A stretch of 63,326 nucleotides of DNA from Bacteroidia bacterium (GTDB lineage: Bacteria > Bacteroidota > Bacteroidia > B-17B0 > Aurantibacillaceae): NCBI GenBank assembly GCA_025455485.1, contig JALOMJ010000004.1, positions 1 through 63,326 on the forward strand. Reading direction: 5' to 3'. Both the position numbers and the translations under genes were made by a program. Positions 1 to 7,706 of this stretch are shown here, in pieces. Below the pieces are notes generated by a model, which worked only from the letters and a program-made list of their open reading frames with translations, did no database searches and had not been told where the DNA came from. Positions within the stretch are counted from its first letter, which is position 1; each line of letters begins with the position of its first letter.

Positions 1-2
1 GC

Positions 3-113
3 CTGCATGAAGCCTGCAAAAACTACAAGCATCTAAAAGAATTAAAGGAAAAAGAAAAATACTATAAGGAGTTGTTGGATGAAATTGGTCGGAATATTCG
101 GAAAAAGAATTAA
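3..113 (+). CDS. Partial CDS, C-terminal 36 residues of an unknown protein
   Basis: The window opens inside a plus-strand reading frame that ends with TAA at 111-113. The 36 visible residues are highly charged (repeated K, E and Y, ending IRKKN) and look like the end of a helical or coiled-coil tail. Nothing in them identifies a family. It converges on the XRE regulator gene at 128-556 with only 14 bases between the two stop codons and no visible terminator. The basic, Lys/Glu-rich tail could belong to a DNA-associated or structural protein, but that is a guess. The frame is open to the window edge, so the gene must extend further left. Confidence 0.5.
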   Translation: MHEACKNYKHLKELKEKEKYYKELLDEIGRNIRKKN

Positions 114-127
114 ATAAACAGCTTTGC

Positions 128-556
128 CTATATTAATACATAAATTGGTATATCTCTCAAGGTATGCGAATCTGCCGAGATTTTTTGGCCTCTTCTTACA
201 CTTTCTTGTTTGGCCTGCAATAAGGCCAATTCTTTAATCAGCAAATGTTTTCGGTATAATTGAATTTGGAATTGAAGATCTTCTTTAGCGGCAATGTCAA
301 GCTGGTTAGTTGAATCAAACGCTGCGAAATACTCCAGGTTGTGCAGGTTTGTAAAATCATTAAGAGCTACATCAAAAAAACGACAAATAACAATAATCAA
401 CTCTTGAGTAAAGTGTTTTCTGCCATTTTCCAAATCGCTTAAATCTTGTTGCCGTTTTAATTTTAAAGCATTTATACACTCCTTTTGTGTAAAGTTGTGC
501 ATTGCTCTCAGCTTCCTGAGTTTTATACCGTAAAGAATATTTTTGCCTTCATCCAA
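128..556 (-). CDS. XRE-family helix-turn-helix regulator (module 1)
   Basis: A 142-residue protein. Residues about 8-68 form an XRE/Cro-type HTH: NILYGIKLRKLR, then a Q-containing recognition region, then LKRQQDLSDLENGR and an LI--IC--F segment. The C-terminal half is predicted helical and Lys/Gln-rich, and may mediate dimerization. The start is TTG at 556; it puts the N-terminus at almost the same distance from NILYG as the ATG of the related protein at 62935, which supports the choice. Both proteins share NILYG-KLR-L, LKRQQ-LSD, NGR and IC--F. The gene is divergent from a large T9SS protein gene; the intergenic region holds a long palindrome and repeated ACGGGT sites. I infer an autoregulator that also controls the secreted operon. 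HTH membership is well supported; the target is inference. Confidence 0.85.
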   Translation of the reverse strand: MDEGKNILYGIKLRKLRAMHNFTQKECINALKLKRQQDLSDLENGRKHFTQELIIVICRFFDVALNDFTNLHNLEYFAAFDSTNQLDIAAKEDLQFQIQLYRKHLLIKELALLQAKQESVRRGQKISADSHTLRDIPIYVLI

Positions 557-563
557 AAAAGAA

Positions 564-594
564 ACGGGTGTTTACGGGTTTTGTTAAAACGGTG
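564..594. promoter_or_regulatory. Phased ACGG half-sites in the XRE leader (module 1)
   Basis: Between the -7 box and the TTG start of the XRE gene the plus strand carries ACGGGT at 564-569 and again at 574-579, one helical turn apart, followed by ACGGTG at 589-594. The same core (TACGGC, TACGGG, AACGGT) recurs inside the palindrome at 656-702. The leader of the second XRE gene has the comparable pair TACACGGT at 62902-62909 and 62913-62920. This fits an autorepressor site overlapping the 5' leader. Binding is inferred, not shown. Confidence 0.5.
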
Positions 595-615
595 ATTTAG
601 CCTTTTTAAGTTATT

Positions 616-623
616 CAAATATA
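616..623 (-). promoter_or_regulatory. Bacteroidota -7 box of the XRE gene (module 1)
   Basis: The minus strand reads TATATTTG, a perfect match to the Bacteroidota sigma-A -7 consensus TAnnTTTG, 59 bases upstream of the TTG start. No convincing -33 TTTG lies at the usual spacing; the nearest TTTG is 14 bases upstream. The box is exactly 32 bases from the palindrome edge at 656, the same spacing as in the second module. Confidence 0.6.
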
Positions 624-655
624 TAACATTAGCTACACAAACAGATTTCTTTAAT

Positions 656-702
656 GTTAAATTATACGGCACTTTACGGGAATTTTAACGGTATAATTTA
701 AC
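656..702. promoter_or_regulatory. Long interrupted palindrome, putative operator (module 1)
   Basis: Perfect 12-base arms, GTTAAATTATAC at 656-667 and GTATAATTTAAC at 691-702, surround a 23-base centre containing TTTACGGG and TTTAACGG. It lies between two divergent genes (XRE at 556, T9SS protein at 729), so it is not a terminator. Nearly the same arms occur at 62796-62840 in the same position relative to a second XRE gene. I infer a shared operator for this regulator family. Confidence 0.65.
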
Positions 703-728
703 AGCCCATTTTCAACAAATGGTTTTTT

Positions 729-3700
729 ATGCGTCTACATTGCGGCGAATTGCTTTGCCACTTATGTATAAACGTAAATCTCTTTACTATGATTTTTTTT
801 AAATTTTATTTGAATGCTGCTTTTTTTAAGCAACGTATGCAAAATCTTACTTTTTGCCATGCTGTTTTTAGTTTAATTCTTTTTTTAACAATTGGGTTGA
901 GGGCACAAAACGTCCCGCCCCAATCGTCCTTATTGAATTATTCCTTATCTACAGGTATTGATCGCAATAATCCTAATGGTTTTACCCATTATCCAATAGG
1001 AACCATTGATCCGTTCTGGACCTGCAATTCTGGACCAACCAGAGTAATAACAGAACCAGGAGGGTGCTCTTGGTCGCAAGGATTTAATTCTAACAATAGT
1101 GCGCCCGGTAGTTGGATAGCGCCAGCTTCTGCATTATGCTCCGGAGGCTCTTCTGGATATATTGGATGTTTGACAAATCAGACTTATGTTTATGAAACTA
1201 CATTCACCATACCCTTAAACGTGGTGTTTCGAATTAACTGGTCCATGTGGGCCTCTGATTGGATAGAAGAAATATTTGTTAATGGAAAAATTGCATATAA
1301 ACGAAATGCCTCCTTTTTTTCTAATCCAATTCCTCTACATTCAAATATTGGTGGCATAAATTTTCAATGGTGCAAGGATTGGAACTACGGTGGATTAAAT
1401 AAAATTTCGGTTGTGGTAAATTCAGCCGGAAATCAATCGCCATATTGTCAATACACCGGCTTAAAAGTTACATCATGGGATGACCCGAGGTATCCCTTAA
1501 TTTTGGGAAACACAATAGTTTGCCCCGGTAGCACAAATATTTATACTATGGCTACAATTGCAAGTCTAAGTTTAACAACACCGCCCACATATAATTATGC
1601 ATGGCAATTGCCAAGTGGGGGTTGGGGGGGTCCGAACAGCACAACGAATACATTAAGTGTTATTGCCGGCACAAACTCAGGTATTATATATACTTACATT
1701 AACACACCCCATACCTCAACTTATGTAAATTGTGTGGCGGTTGCGGGTATCAGCGTAACCGTACCGCCTCCATTAACAGTTACACCTTCACATACTACTA
1801 TTTGTTCAGGGTCATGCCTTACTATATCGGCATTAGGAGCCACAAATTACTCCTGGTATGCACCCCCAAATAACACCCCACCTTTTTTAGTTGGATCACC
1901 GAATGCCAACGTTTGTCCTCTGGTAAACACAACCTACACGGTTAAAGGAATCACTCCGCTTGGTAACTGCATTTATACAAGAACAGTGCAGGTGGTTGTT
2001 ATGCCTAAACCATCAGCTTCAATTGTGGTGGCGCCAAGTAACAGTATTGTCTGTCTGGGCCATAATGCCTCGCTATTTGCTTCTTCAAACACCGGAAATG
2101 TAACGTATTTTTGGATGCCTATTTGGGCTATGGGCTCAGTTGTTTCAGTAACCCCAACGCAAAACACAAACTATACTTTAATTGTGCAAGCTCCAAACGG
2201 CTGTACAAATTCAGCCGTCGCTTCCTTAACTACTGTACCCACTCCAACAATATCAGTCGTTGCGCAACCGAGTGTTATTTGTCAGGGTTCGAGCTCTACA
2301 CTTACTGCATCAGGCGGAAATACATATTTATGGTCATTTAATTTTTCTCAGCAACCAACTGTTGTCGTTTCGCCTACACAAGCTGGTAACTCAGTATATC
2401 AGGTAACTGGTTATGGTGCAAACAATTGTTGGCAAACTAAAACGGTTCAGGTAACCATTTTAAACAGCCCCACGGTTATTGCAATGCCCCCAGTAATTTG
2501 CACAGGCATTCAAAACACCTTAACCGCGTCAGGAGCCAGCTCCTATACGTGGTATGTTGGTACGGGCACAAACCAAGTTATTTATACAAATACCTCCGCT
2601 ATTACCCTAAATCTTGCCAGCGCAACCCCTTATACTGTATGTGGAAGCGCTCCACAAAGCGGAACTTGCATTGCGTGCTACACAAACGTTATTCCAATGG
2701 GCAATCCTATTCCTTTAATTGCCCCTAATGTTACGCTTTGTACCAATGCAGGCCCTTGCGCGCCCATTGCAGTTACTTCAACGCTTAATGCCCCCTTTAC
2801 GGTTTCGTGGTCGCCTGGCGTTCTCCCTCCAACATCTAGCCTTATTGTATGCCCAACTGTGAACACAACTTACTCTGTAAACGTATTCCCCACTGGCACA
2901 TTAGGCTGCCCCAACTCGGCAACTTTGGCGGTCACTATTGAAACGAACTGCTGTTCTCAACCTACAGTCGGCATGATCGCGCTTAATCCCACACTCGGTT
3001 TAGGCGGAAACCACTTTAACAATTCCTATGTGTTAGGGGGTAATATTACTTTAACTGCCTCTACCTCTTTTTCTAATGCTGAGGTATGGATGATGCCCAA
3101 TGTACAAATTACCGTGCCTTCAGGAATGTTTCTTGAACTTGACAAAGTTCACCTTTTCTCTTGCGGCTTAAACATGTGGAAAGGCATAGTTGTGCAAGAC
3201 GGGGGTAGAATTAAAACAGCCCCGAATCATCCCCTGAGTTATAGCAGCTTAATTGAGGATGCTGAAATTGCAATCGATCTCAGCAATATTACTGTAACCA
3301 ATTCAAGTCCTAATCCCCCAATTAACTTACAAGGCGTAATTTTCAATAGGAATTTTATTGGTATTCGTATCATTAATTCTACAGCAACTTTAGATTCTTT
3401 GGCTTTAGGCATTAACGGCTGTGTGTTTTCAAGCCGCACCATGACATACACTACCTTTCAAAACCTACCGCTTAATTGGCCAAATTCCTCAACTAATTGC
3501 ACGGCAGGGGGCTTGCGTTGTGCGGTTAACCCAACATCCGGTTTAACACCTCCTTACACTTTGCAAGGATTTGCTCAGAGCTTCCTAAAACAACCTCATC
3601 AAAGTCAACCCGGCCATATTGGTATTCAAATCGAAAAGTTTGGTGATCCGGCAGGAATACATTCTAAGCCTGGTGTTCAATTCGGCATTACTTACCCCGG

Positions 3701-5381
3701 TCCTTTTCCTACTGACTTTAATCTATTTGATGGCCTGGGCTGCGGCATTGAAATTACTGATGCAAGTTTAACCACAATGAATAATGTTTTTCAGAATATG
3801 AAACGTTACAATTACCCTACGAACACTAATTTTACTTATGGTGGACAAGGCATTTCACAGGTCATTCAGCCTAACACACTCATGAATGCCAGATTGTACT
3901 TAACACAAAATGGTGCCCCCGGCAATCAATTCTGGAATTGCATTACCGGCATTTATGCCTTTAATGTGTACGATTTTTGGACAAGGAACTGTTTATTTAG
4001 AAGCGACCATAACATTGCTATGTTAAACAATTTTCAGCCTACAGTTGGAGACACCGGTATAAGTTTAACAACTAACCGTTTTAATTTTACTGCTATCGAA
4101 TCACAATTTAATAATTTACGTTACGGTATTGTTGTTAGCACACCAACAGATAATCTAAATTATGATGTTACAGGGAGCGGACCCATACTAGGGATACTAA
4201 TGAACAGTTTCACAATTGAAAGAAACTATTTTGGCCCATTGGTAACCAGTAATACCCCGTATAGTGGCGGTGGAGCAAATTCAGGACCATCCGAATACAT
4301 GGAAGAGGCAATTCGTTTACAATCTCCAAACACATTAGGTTGGGCTACACACCCCACACAATTTGGAACAAGTTTTGTAATCAGCAATAAAATAGATAGG
4401 GTGTATAGAGGCATTAGCCTGGATGGTTTTGAAGACACAAAACTATGGATAATGGCCAACGACATCTTTATTGAAGATGATTTTACTTTTGGCCAACCGG
4501 CTTTTGGGTATGGTATTGGAACCATCAACCATACGGATAATCTGGCAATTATCAATAACACACTAAACGCCCAACCCTGGTTTGTATTAGCGCCTAACAA
4601 TCCCACCGTATCTTTGGTGTATTGTAAAGATAATTTTGGAAGCAACTCGCCGAGGATAGAGTGCAACGCCACAAGCAACAGTTATTATGGTTTTCAGTTT
4701 GATGGCAGAAGCCCGGGCACCATTTGGGAAGGCAACGAAATGTGTACACATTTTGCTGGCATGGCGCTTACAAACTCTGCGGTTATAGGACCTCAAGGCT
4801 CAACATTAACTGGGCAGGGGAGTGGGAATGTTTGGTTGATCAATGGGATTTGTCAACCTTGGGGAGCTATCGGTCTTGCCAACAATCAAACATATGTAGA
4901 GGATAGCGACCCCACTTTATCTCCATTATATGTTTTTAATTCTCCAGATCGAGACCCACAAAATAACGGGTCAAATAGTCCTTTAGTTCAATTCTATATG
5001 CCTGGTGTAACAATAGACAACAATGCACCCGTTAATAGATTGGCTGATTGTGTACCTCAACATGGAGCTTTGCCCCCACCAAACTGGCGGATTAAGGGCT
5101 TTCAGCCAAACAATGAATTACTACATTTACAAAAAATCGATCAAATCTTAATTTATCCTAACCCTACAAATAGCTGGCTAAATGTTAAAAATCTTTCCGG
5201 TGAAAAGTTGAATCAGATAAAAATGCTGGACATGAATGGTAAAATTGTTTTCAATAGAGAAGCCATTAATTTAACAGAAACCAGTATCGATGTGTCAGTT
5301 TTACCTGCTTCTGTTTATGCAATTGAATTCACTTTGTTTGATGGAAGTTTGGTTTATAAAAAGCTTGTCAAATCAAATTAA
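729..5381 (+). CDS. Large T9SS-exported surface protein with Ig-like repeats and beta-helix
   Basis: A protein of up to 1550 residues. An in-frame ATG at 837 (residue 37) begins a typical signal peptide ending GLRAQ; ATG 789 gives a more basic N-terminus. The true start may therefore be 789 or 837 rather than 729. After the signal peptide comes a domain of about 200 residues. It is followed by about six Ig/PKD-like repeats (residues 260-740) marked by CxG-x-TL(T/S)ASG and TTYTV motifs and many cysteines. A long repetitive stretch (about 750-1450) with N-rich turns suggests a right-handed beta-helix. The last 80 residues form a T9SS type A sorting domain (IYPNPTNSWLNV to KKLVKSN). It should be exported and anchored or released at the surface as an adhesin-like protein. 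A second T9SS gene follows closely. It is divergent from an XRE regulator across a long palindrome. Confidence 0.85.
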   Translation: MRLHCGELLCHLCINVNLFTMIFFKFYLNAAFFKQRMQNLTFCHAVFSLILFLTIGLRAQNVPPQSSLLNYSLSTGIDRNNPNGFTHYPIGTIDPFWTCNSGPTRVITEPGGCSWSQGFNSNNSAPGSWIAPASALCSGGSSGYIGCLTNQTYVYETTFTIPLNVVFRINWSMWASDWIEEIFVNGKIAYKRNASFFSNPIPLHSNIGGINFQWCKDWNYGGLNKISVVVNSAGNQSPYCQYTGLKVTSWDDPRYPLILGNTIVCPGSTNIYTMATIASLSLTTPPTYNYAWQLPSGGWGGPNSTTNTLSVIAGTNSGIIYTYINTPHTSTYVNCVAVAGISVTVPPPLTVTPSHTTICSGSCLTISALGATNYSWYAPPNNTPPFLVGSPNANVCPLVNTTYTVKGITPLGNCIYTRTVQVVVMPKPSASIVVAPSNSIVCLGHNASLFASSNTGNVTYFWMPIWAMGSVVSVTPTQNTNYTLIVQAPNGCTNSAVASLTTVPTPTISVVAQPSVICQGSSSTLTASGGNTYLWSFNFSQQPTVVVSPTQAGNSVYQVTGYGANNCWQTKTVQVTILNSPTVIAMPPVICTGIQNTLTASGASSYTWYVGTGTNQVIYTNTSAITLNLASATPYTVCGSAPQSGTCIACYTNVIPMGNPIPLIAPNVTLCTNAGPCAPIAVTSTLNAPFTVSWSPGVLPPTSSLIVCPTVNTTYSVNVFPTGTLGCPNSATLAVTIETNCCSQPTVGMIALNPTLGLGGNHFNNSYVLGGNITLTASTSFSNAEVWMMPNVQITVPSGMFLELDKVHLFSCGLNMWKGIVVQDGGRIKTAPNHPLSYSSLIEDAEIAIDLSNITVTNSSPNPPINLQGVIFNRNFIGIRIINSTATLDSLALGINGCVFSSRTMTYTTFQNLPLNWPNSSTNCTAGGLRCAVNPTSGLTPPYTLQGFAQSFLKQPHQSQPGHIGIQIEKFGDPAGIHSKPGVQFGITYPGPFPTDFNLFDGLGCGIEITDASLTTMNNVFQNMKRYNYPTNTNFTYGGQGISQVIQPNTLMNARLYLTQNGAPGNQFWNCITGIYAFNVYDFWTRNCLFRSDHNIAMLNNFQPTVGDTGISLTTNRFNFTAIESQFNNLRYGIVVSTPTDNLNYDVTGSGPILGILMNSFTIERNYFGPLVTSNTPYSGGGANSGPSEYMEEAIRLQSPNTLGWATHPTQFGTSFVISNKIDRVYRGISLDGFEDTKLWIMANDIFIEDDFTFGQPAFGYGIGTINHTDNLAIINNTLNAQPWFVLAPNNPTVSLVYCKDNFGSNSPRIECNATSNSYYGFQFDGRSPGTIWEGNEMCTHFAGMALTNSAVIGPQGSTLTGQGSGNVWLINGICQPWGAIGLANNQTYVEDSDPTLSPLYVFNSPDRDPQNNGSNSPLVQFYMPGVTIDNNAPVNRLADCVPQHGALPPPNWRIKGFQPNNELLHLQKIDQILIYPNPTNSWLNVKNLSGEKLNQIKMLDMNGKIVFNREAINLTETSIDVSVLPASVYAIEFTLFDGSLVYKKLVKSN

Positions 5382-5411
5382 TTCTCTATCTTGAAACGTA
5401 AACTCTATTCA

Positions 5412-7316
5412 ATGAAAAACGCCTATAAATCTCTTCTGTTAACGCCGGTCTTTATTCTATTTTCATCTAAAACAATAGCCCAATTAGAAAACAGTAATTG
5501 GTACTTTGGTCAATTTGCTGGCTTAACCTTTTCGACATCGCCTCCAACAGCTATAATTAACAGTACCTTCTCTTCTGTAGAAGGTTGTGCAAGCATAAGC
5601 GATATTAATGGCAACTTTTTGTTTTACGCGAGCGCACAAGGTGTCTATAACAGTAATCATGTTCTTATGGCAAATGGTGGCGGTTTGTTTGGAGATGGTT
5701 CGAGCACACAGGCAAGCATGATCGTTAAACAACCCGGGAATAACAGTCTTTATTGTGTATTTACAACCTCAGCTATTGGAGCATATGCATATTCAATTGT
5801 TGACATGTCCCTAGCAGCAGGATTAGGCTCTGTAACAGTAAAAAACTCTATACTTTATTCACTCACCACAGAGAAGCAAGTAGCCGTTAGACATTGTAAC
5901 GGCAAAGATGTTTGGATCGTTAGCCATGAAATTAATTCTGATAAATTTGTTTCCCATCGACTTACAAGTTCTGGAATAAATCCTTCTCCAATATTTTCAT
6001 CAATTGGAGGGGTGATTTCAAGTACTACAGGTGCTGGGGCCGGGCAATTAAAAATTTCGCCTGATGGTAAGAAGCTAGCCATGGCAGTTTCAGGTAATTC
6101 AGTTAATGGTGGAGGTTTTTATCTCTTTGACTTCAACACTGCAACAGGTATTGTCAGCAATTCATTGGTACTTTATGATCAAATTTTGAATCAAAATTGG
6201 GCATATGGTATAGAGTTTTCGCCAGATGGGAGTAAACTTTATGGTTGTACTGGATTCTTTAATTTGCAACCAGAGTTACATCAATGGAATATTTGTGCTG
6301 CAAATAATCCTGCAATTATAGCTTCTCGTTATACAATCAATCCACCGGGAAGTCTTACTTATGGTTCATTACAAAGAGCAATTGATGGAAAAATATACCT
6401 TACGGTAAGTAGTCAACAAAGCTTATCTGTAATTAATAACCCTAATTTAAGCGGGGCTGCTATGGGTTTTTCATTTAATTCATTACCTTTTTCAACTACT
6501 GCATCAATCACAGCTCGCATGGGCCTCCCCAACTTCATCAACCCATACATCAAACCTTCCCCTCAGCCTTTTACCAATACCGTTGCCTGCAATCAGGTCA
6601 ATTTTTCTCCACCCCCCTTACCCACCTTCAGCAGTGGTTGCAGCAGCACGCCTTATCCCCCAAGTGGTTATTTATGGGATTTTGGAGAGCCTTCTTCAGG
6701 CACATCCAATACCTCAACTGCAAGCAGCCCAAATCACGTGTATGCAGCACCGGGTACATACACTGTAAAATTGGTTTTATTAAACGCTTGTACAAACGAC
6801 ACCTTAATGCAAGCAGTGAACATAACTACAATGGGCCCAACACCGGCTGTTGCAGGGCCCGATGTTATTTGCAAGGGCGATCGATACACCTATACTGTCA
6901 GTGGTGGCACTTCGTATTTGTGGAGCAATGGCGTTAGCACATCCACAGCGGCATTGCAACCTACACTCACCACAGTGTACACCGTTTCAGCCACAGCCAA
7001 CGGGTGTACTCAATCCAAAACCTTTACAGTAAACGTAAGCCCTTGTTTAGGCATTGAAGATTTGGAAACTGCCGGTACCCCGATGGCTATCGGGGGGAAA
7101 GTGTACCCCAACCCGGTGCTGAATGAGCTTAAAATTGAAAGTGCCTTCGAAGGAAGCTTAAAAGTGTTTGATTTAAGTGGGCGAGAGCTGCATCAAAGCC
7201 ATTTGCTTCAGGGAGAAAATACCTTTGATACCTCTTTCTTAAACACAGGTGTTTACAGTTTGCAATTAAGTAATGGTACTTTAACCCGGCATCTGAGAAT
7301 GGTGAAGGTGGAGTGA
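5412..7316 (+). CDS. T9SS-exported protein with propeller-like and PKD domains
   Basis: I start at ATG 5412 (634 aa) because it opens a clean signal peptide ending SSKTIAQ; a TTG at 5391 would add seven residues. Residues about 25-380 carry WYFG-FAGL at the front and repeated SPDGKKLA and SPDGSKLYG motifs, typical of a WD40/PD40-like beta-propeller. A PKD domain follows (YLWDFGEPSSG to YAAPGTYTVKL), then one Ig-like repeat (VICKGDRYTYTVSGG to YTVSATANGC). The end is a T9SS type A sorting domain (KVYPNPVLNELKI to HLRMVKVE). It lies 30 bases downstream of the 1550-residue T9SS gene on the same strand, so the pair is probably co-transcribed. The ligand or role is unknown. Confidence 0.85.
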   Translation: MKNAYKSLLLTPVFILFSSKTIAQLENSNWYFGQFAGLTFSTSPPTAIINSTFSSVEGCASISDINGNFLFYASAQGVYNSNHVLMANGGGLFGDGSSTQASMIVKQPGNNSLYCVFTTSAIGAYAYSIVDMSLAAGLGSVTVKNSILYSLTTEKQVAVRHCNGKDVWIVSHEINSDKFVSHRLTSSGINPSPIFSSIGGVISSTTGAGAGQLKISPDGKKLAMAVSGNSVNGGGFYLFDFNTATGIVSNSLVLYDQILNQNWAYGIEFSPDGSKLYGCTGFFNLQPELHQWNICAANNPAIIASRYTINPPGSLTYGSLQRAIDGKIYLTVSSQQSLSVINNPNLSGAAMGFSFNSLPFSTTASITARMGLPNFINPYIKPSPQPFTNTVACNQVNFSPPPLPTFSSGCSSTPYPPSGYLWDFGEPSSGTSNTSTASSPNHVYAAPGTYTVKLVLLNACTNDTLMQAVNITTMGPTPAVAGPDVICKGDRYTYTVSGGTSYLWSNGVSTSTAALQPTLTTVYTVSATANGCTQSKTFTVNVSPCLGIEDLETAGTPMAIGGKVYPNPVLNELKIESAFEGSLKVFDLSGRELHQSHLLQGENTFDTSFLNTGVYSLQLSNGTLTRHLRMVKVE

Positions 7317-7328
7317 GCCAAAGTTTTT

Positions 7329-7583
7329 GTCAAGCCGAGTTTTGCAGCAGAGCTTATTTGGGAAACAAAGTATCGAGGCGTGTTTCGGTATTTTAAACTT
7401 TTCAGAGTATCTTCTCGATACGCTGCTCTTCCCACATTTCCATTCAGCAGCTACTCGAAGCGACAAACTATTCTAAATTTTCTGTCAGGCCGAGTGGCGC
7501 ATCAAAGGCTGTGCGTTGAGCGCAGTATCGAGGCCTGTTATGAAACGATTACCTTTTCGGTATCCCTTCTCGATAGAGCAGCT
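7329..7583. repeat. Two degenerate tandem copies of a hairpin-forming repeat
   Basis: Copy A (7329-7430) and copy B (7484-7583) both start GTCArGCCGAG, contain GTATCGAGGC about 40 bases in, and end near CTTCTCGATA followed by GCnGCT. In each copy GTATCGAG pairs with a downstream CTCGATA(C): 7370-7377 with 7414-7421, and 7525-7532 with 7569-7575. The copies differ by many substitutions, so they are old. The region has no credible coding content. It resembles dispersed REP-like intergenic repeats, but the family name is unknown to me. Confidence 0.6.
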
Positions 7584-7593
7584 AATCCTCCCT

Positions 7594-7640
7594 AGCCCTT
7601 TGAGGTCTTGTTGATTTTTTTCGATTAGATCTCAAAGGGC
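7594..7640. repeat. Palindromic element, copy 1
   Basis: AGCCCTTTGAGGTCT (7594-7608) faces AGATCTCAAAGGGC (7627-7640) across an 18-base loop containing seven T. The same element, including the loop, occurs at 56917-56963 in the opposite orientation. The stem has one G-T wobble. It lies in the convergent gap before the infB terminator. Confidence 0.7.
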
Positions 7641-7643
7641 CGG

Positions 7644-7683
7644 GCATAAAAAAGCCCCCGAAACTCGGAGGCTTTTTTTATGC
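7644..7683 (-). terminator. Bidirectional intrinsic terminator after infB
   Basis: A stem formed by AAAAAAGCC-CCGA and TCGG-AGGCTTTTTTT with loop AAAC is extended by GCATA/TATGC. On the minus strand it ends with a T run 24 bases beyond the infB stop codon. The symmetric A and T runs allow termination on either strand, so it could also end plus-strand transcripts from the T9SS genes. Confidence 0.85.
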
Positions 7684-7706
7684 TTATGTTGAAATGGTTT
7701 CTGCTC

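Noticed and set aside
656-702. Palindrome read as a terminator
   Set aside because: It lies between two divergent genes, has no T run after the stem, and is matched at the same place in a second cassette. An operator fits better.
4226-4678. 150-codon minus-strand frame inside the T9SS gene
   Set aside because: Antisense to the beta-helix region of the 1550-residue protein, with no motif and no start context.
7380-7595. 71-codon plus-strand frame in the convergent gap
   Set aside because: It lies wholly within the two hairpin repeats and has no promoter, start context or homology.
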